Shown here: one piece after another, positions 7,025 to 10,400 of the stretch
How the letters are laid out: the number at the start of each line of letters is the position of its first letter
Position numbering within the stretch: position 1 is the first letter of the stretch
NCBI GenBank assembly: GCA_003024985.2
Contig: PXIH01S0005626.1
Length of the DNA stretch: 10,400 nucleotides
Reading direction: 5' to 3' (one strand)
From: Euperipatoides rowelli
Taxonomy: Eukaryota; Onychophora; Udeonychophora; Euonychophora; Peripatopsidae
Program-made: the position numbers and the translations under genes
Notes under the pieces: generated by a model
What the model was told of the DNA's origin: nothing
The model's input: only the letters and a program-made list of their open reading frames with translations
Databases searched by the model: none

Positions 7025-9284
7025 CTATTTTAAAAAAAGATAATAAAAATTACCTGTTAAGACAATATAAAATTTTTAAATGCGTGAAATTCAATAAAAT
7101 ATCAAGAATTAAAAGATAAGATTTCCTATCTTCAGGAGAATGAAAAATACTAAAATTTAGTCAATCCAAAGGAGAATTATGTTAAACATAAGAATTCCTA
7201 ATCAAGTGATAATTATAAAAATGTAAAGTTATGTAATTAGAAGAGCAATTATATGGCTGTTTTTTTTTTCAAATTCACCTCCAACTAGAGTATGGTAATT
7301 TTAAAATTTATAATAATTTCAAGACAAATCTACTAAAATCTGGCTGTCCAAAATAAAATATTTATTTTTTTGCAGATAGCAAAAACATAGATGTGTACAA
7401 ATATCATGTCATTTATTAATCAACACAAATGCTTTAAATTCAAATACTGAAATTTTTTAATTCATTACAATTAGAGTATACATAATCGTAATATTTTAAA
7501 AACCAGTTAATGTAATGATGTATTCATCACGCTATTAAACTAGTAATAAATGCAAGGTATCTTATTTATGAAAAAAAAAATTTCTCCAACATATTCCAAT
7601 TGACAAAAAAAATACCTTGTTCAAAATAAATATTTATTATGTAATGAATCGGTCAAAAATAATGTTGTCCCTTTGAGGGTAACCAACTCCTAATTTAATA
7701 GGCTATACAGCTATGGAAAACGCACTATTGCTCACACCTAGCTGCATAGAGCCAGTACAGGACTTCACGATTTAACACATCACAAATAAACTTAGAAATA
7801 AATTGTTTCATTTCATTTTTGTTTGATTTTTAGTTTACTTTTGTTTTACCATTCTTTTTTGGTTTATTTTTCAACCTTTCATTTCTATTCTCCATGGCTT
7901 TTTACCCTTGTTGATCTTGCTTTCTCCACTTTGGCCTTGTTCCTGTATTGTGTATTTATATAATCTGTTCGGAATTTACTTATTTGGCATTCTCTTTTCT
8001 CTCATCACCCTTTATCTTTGATTTTTCTTCTTTATGGGTTAAACTTCTCACTTATGTTGAGTCTGAAGATTCACTGTCTGAAGAAGACTCTTCAATCAAA
8101 CAAAACTTTTGATTCCTTTTCTGTCCTTAGTTTGTCCTTGGTTATTTCTCTCCAAGCTTCTGGTGGACTTAAAACTATTTTTTAAGTCTCTCTATTGACG
8201 GTCATTTAGACTTTTAGGGTGCTCCGAGACTTAATGCTGCCCCAATTTTCCCTTTGGATTATGTGTTCCTAATACCAAATTCTGTGTATCATGATTTTTT
8301 ATTGATCGTTTAAGCTTGTAATAATTTTATTGTGTGATGCTTGGTTGGGTGGGATATTTCTACATCTTAGTGCTATCATTTGAGTTTTTTTCCCTTTTCT
8401 ATCTGTCAAGGTTAATGTTTGCTTTATTCAATGCTGCAGTTTTTATACTATGCAGCAACATCGGAGCTATTACTGGTATAAAGTTATCAAGTTCAATGTA
8501 AACTTATGTCCTAGAGAATTTAACATGCTATACATTGCTTATGCTTTTTTTTGTTCTTGGTTTAGTTGTATGTGATATGTCTAGACTGCTTGTTAAAATG
8601 ATTCCTAAATATTTCAGTGAATTTGAACTTTTGAATTTTAATTTTTTTTTCTTATGTAGCTCTGGTTTTTGCCATCCTCCCTTTGGTATCAGATTTTTTA
8701 TTATAATTTGGCATTAATTTTCTCCCAATTTTATCCCTACTGAACCCAAGTTAAGCACTAGCTCAATATGATTTGAATATCCTCCTCCTCCTCTTCTATT
8801 ATTAAAATGTCATACGTGTATGCTAATAGTACCTGGGGATGTAATTATTTTGCGTGAAATTGAACTGTGGTAACACTTTTGAGATCTCTATTGCTTCATG
8901 TAGGACCCATGTCCTCCTTCCATCCCAAGAAATTATTTTTTGTAGTTATATTAGTATTACAGAATATTTTTTTGTACATTCAATTACTATTTATTTAAGA
9001 CATCATTATTTCTATCTTTTCAAACAAATTAAGTGTCTTTATATTACAATTAAGAATTGTTATAGCTTAACTTATTAAAAGACAATTACAGTATATTTGG
9101 GCAATAATTTTATAATTTCCTATCAAAAAAAAAAAAACACTAAAGATATTATGAACAAGTTCACCGCTAAATCATAATTTGTTTGACAGACTTAAATTTC
9201 CCTGAAGACAATAAATCCAAAATAAAGTAACTACTGAGTAAAATAAGAAAAAAAAAACCAAGCCTGAATACATACGTGACGTAC
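7025..9284 (-). other. Intron between first and second visible exons (2260 bp)
   Basis: The intron is bounded by donor GTACGT (9284-9279) and acceptor TAG (7027-7025). It splits a codon after its first base (phase 1). Its central 1.2 kb, about 7690-8950, is a decayed LINE-type retrotransposon in the same orientation as the host gene. The parts at 7028-7690 and 8950-9278 are AT-rich with no gene visible, including an A13 run near 9126. Confidence 0.93.
7690..8950 (-). mobile_element. Decayed LINE-type (non-LTR) retrotransposon, 3' part of reverse transcriptase ORF
   Basis: On the minus strand, several LINE landmarks appear in the right order, broken by stops and frameshifts. At 8832-8761 the frame reads VLLAYTYDILIIEEEEEDIQ, which corresponds to the YADD catalytic box of reverse transcriptase and the acidic segment after it. 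In the same frame near 8733-8710, WEKINAKL recalls the GLKINxxKTK motif. At 8623-8582, in another frame, NSLKYLGIILTSSL matches the F-x-YLG-x-I-x-T motif. At 8470-8423, IAPMLLHSIKTAALNK recalls the RPVLLYGSETWTLTK region. Near 8165-8105 there is SPPEAWREITKDK, possibly the C-terminal W-x-x-x-xxDR region. The element is inactive: the second active-site residue pair is altered and stops are frequent. The ends are approximate. No endonuclease domain is seen, so the copy is 5'-truncated or decayed beyond recognition upstream. Plus-strand open frames here are antisense shadows. Confidence 0.72.
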
Positions 9285-9477
9285 CACTGCTGCTGGCGAC
9301 CTGCGCCACTTCCATATATGCAGAGGGGTCATCAGCTTTGATAAAAGAATCAATCGATTCTTTCACCATGCCAGCATTTAATTGAGCCCTAGCCAGCTGG
9401 CTCCACACTGCTGGCTCATTACATCTTTCTGCAAACTCGTAAGCCCGGTCTAAATTGTTGACATGTTCGATCAACAC
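9285..9477 (-). CDS. Chc: Clathrin heavy chain, internal exon (end of CHCR4, start of CHCR5)
   Basis: This is an internal exon, so no start codon is expected. It begins directly after a CAG acceptor at 9480-9478, preceded by an A/T-rich tract, and its first codon is GTG for Val in phase 0. It ends at 9285 before the donor GTACGT (9284-9279), leaving one G for a split codon. The 64 complete residues start [19 protein letters not shown] and continue through [36 protein letters not shown] and [10 protein letters not shown]. These are alpha-alpha hairpins of the leg, in which each helix pair packs on the next. Residue 25 of the exon is the Trp that I place at human W1108. The family match is unmistakable. 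Differences from vertebrates are concentrated near the exon end (VASSS). The open frame runs past the donor into intron until a stop near 9172. That tail (GTSRMY and onward) has no counterpart in clathrin and is read-through, not protein. Confidence 0.97.
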
Positions 9478-10400
9478 CTGTATTTTAAAAAAAAATTTAA
9501 AAGAAAAATATTAATCATAAAGCAACTAATATATTGTAGCAAAATTACAAATTTAACAAAACAAATACAGTAGTAGCAATTTGTGCAAATGGGTAAAATT
9601 TTAATTCCTAAAATTATATAACTATACTCAAACTGCAGTATAAAAAATTATGAGTCCTTGAACAAACATAATTGATTCAAATTTGCTACAACAAGCACCA
9701 TAATGGTAATTTAACAAATTACCCAACTACTAACATAAGGCCAAAATTTGCACCAACAAGTTAAAATGATGGCACAAAGCTAAATCATGACAGCATCAAA
9801 AACAGTCTAATTTCCAGAAAATAATAACAATCACATAAAAATGATGCTGCATGAAATTTGTTGGCTACAGAACATATGAACAAAATTTTAACAATGTACA
9901 TTTAATTTGACAATCTTAGTGAAATATTAAATTAACATTTATTTTATTTTAAACCTGTTAAAATAACTGATGCTGATAAATAAAATGCACAGATTTTTTT
10001 TTTTTTTAAAAAATATGAATTTTGGAAGATATATTTCATTCCCTAGATCTAAAAGCAACAGGATTAAGCATATATTTTTTTTAATTTTTAATTTGGAAGA
10101 GCTCTTCTGAACTAATTATAATTTGAAATTAAGGATTACCATACAATAAGTTTAATTGCATGTGGGGTATTAGACACAGTACCTACTCTTTGTTTGCATA
10201 AATGTAAAGTGGGCACAGGAAGATTTTTTAGTGTCAAAATAGTTTTAACCCTTTCGTCAAGGAATAATTTTTTTGGATTTTTCAAGTGATCTGAAATTTT
10301 GACTAAGGTTGTCTAATAAATACAGTATATTCTAAAACAATTAGGAATAAACTTATACATTTTTAAAATTGAAATTTAATGCAGATTTTAAAAACAAAAA
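9478..10400 (-). other. Intron upstream of the first visible exon (partial)
   Basis: This is AT-rich non-coding sequence on the 5' side of the gene. Only its 3' end is in view, with acceptor CAG at 9480-9478. I see no open frame of note and no clathrin-like block. It holds T and A runs (for example near 9991-10007) and a 12-bp palindrome GAAGAGCTCTTC at 10096-10107. The repeated ACAGTA/TACTGTA words are also common elsewhere in the window. Nothing else could be supported. Confidence 0.85.

Larger units (their letters stand above)
2244..9477 (-). other. Chc: Clathrin heavy chain gene, internal part (three exons, two complete introns)
   Basis: The clathrin heavy chain forms the legs of the triskelion that coats endocytic and trans-Golgi vesicles. 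Reading down the minus strand, the exons are 9477-9285 (193 nt), 7024-6867 (158 nt) and 2565-2244 (322 nt). They join in frame to give 224 residues. Intron phases are 0 before the first exon, 1 between first and second, 0 between second and third, and 1 after the third. All visible junctions are GT/AG. The product corresponds to about residues 1084-1307 of a ~1675-residue protein, by my recall of human CLTC. That is the end of heavy-chain repeat CHCR4, all of CHCR5 and the start of CHCR6, in the proximal leg near the light-chain-binding region. There is no stop codon, frameshift or missing segment, so this is a live gene and not a retrocopy. The remaining exons lie outside on both sides. Confidence 0.96.

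Noticed and set aside
7553-7619. CAAGGTAT ... ATACCTTG inverted repeat
   Set aside because: Arms of only 8 bp separated by 51 bases are expected by chance in sequence of this composition.
8075-8105. Hammerhead-ribozyme-like core (CTGAAGA, small hairpin, then CAAAC) on the plus strand
   Set aside because: The GAAA part is not conserved, and stems I and III cannot be drawn convincingly. The stretch overlaps the tail of the decayed LINE on the other strand, where it reads as an acidic Ser-rich run before a stop.
8535-8717. Plus-strand open frame starting MLMLFFVLGL
   Set aside because: It is antisense to the LINE fossil, where the minus strand gives KYLGIILTS. It is hydrophobic only because it reads T-rich sequence.
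8821-8940. GIY-YIG-like reading (TWVLHEAIEISKVLPQFN) suggesting a Penelope element
   Set aside because: It resembles the end of a GIY-YIG domain, but it lies upstream of the RT active-site box, opposite to the order in Penelope-like elements. It is more likely chance within the decayed RT.
8854-9078. Plus-strand open frame of 74 codons
   Set aside because: It has no family resemblance, lies in AT-rich intron overlapping the LINE's upstream edge, and has a length expected by chance.
9172-9284. Open frame continuing past the first exon (GTSRMYSG and onward)
   Set aside because: A good GTACGT donor lies at 9284-9279. Clathrin similarity stops exactly there and resumes in the next exon at 7024, so this is intron read-through.
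10096-10107. GAAGAGCTCTTC palindrome
   Set aside because: It is an isolated 12-bp palindrome with no flanking structure or repeat context.

Overview
The window is eukaryotic nuclear DNA. It is strongly AT-rich, with long non-coding stretches, homopolymer runs, decayed transposons and short coding islands bounded by GT/AG splice sites. It lies inside a single gene, the clathrin heavy chain gene, transcribed on the minus strand. Three internal exons are present, at 9477-9285, 7024-6867 and 2565-2244. Joined, they give 224 complete residues plus one leading base of the next codon. This matches, without a gap, about residues 1084-1307 of the roughly 1675-residue heavy chain (human CLTC numbering, recalled from memory). 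Neither end of the gene is in the window: the promoter, the N-terminal propeller and the distal leg lie beyond 10400, and the rest of the proximal leg and the trimerisation domain lie below position 1.

The protein sequence looks protostome, most likely arthropod. Stretches such as [22 protein letters not shown] and [13 protein letters not shown] agree with insect heavy chains as I recall them, where vertebrates differ. Species cannot be read from the window, and the arthropod placement is an inference.

Layout, in plus coordinates: 1-2243 is intron, with T-rich runs, a C11 tract, a small hairpin and a 148-bp hAT-like foldback element at 1479-1626. 2244-2565 is the third exon. 2566-6866 is a 4.3-kb intron. 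It holds two related blocks of a degenerate short tandem repeat (2936-3141 and 5841-6003). Between them is a 1.9-kb candidate DNA element with long imperfect terminal inverted repeats (3574-5505), which carries two diverged direct copies of a ~0.45-kb repeat, a 21-bp perfect hairpin, a 14-bp RFX/X-box palindrome and one ambiguous base (N at 4242). 6867-7024 is the second exon. 7025-9284 is a 2.3-kb intron containing a decayed LINE-type retrotransposon (about 7690-8950, minus strand) in which the reverse transcriptase active-site box and two downstream motifs can still be read. 9285-9477 is the first exon, and 9478-10400 is intron.

No bacterial-type operon, CRISPR array, tRNA, rRNA or intact second gene is visible. 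The window is a conserved housekeeping gene with transposon-rich introns. The points worth a second look are in the repeats: an inverted duplication present in one copy of a direct repeat but not the other, a near-perfect foldback transposon, a consensus RFX site inside a repeat, and a small CxxC-type change in the exon encoding the fifth heavy-chain repeat.
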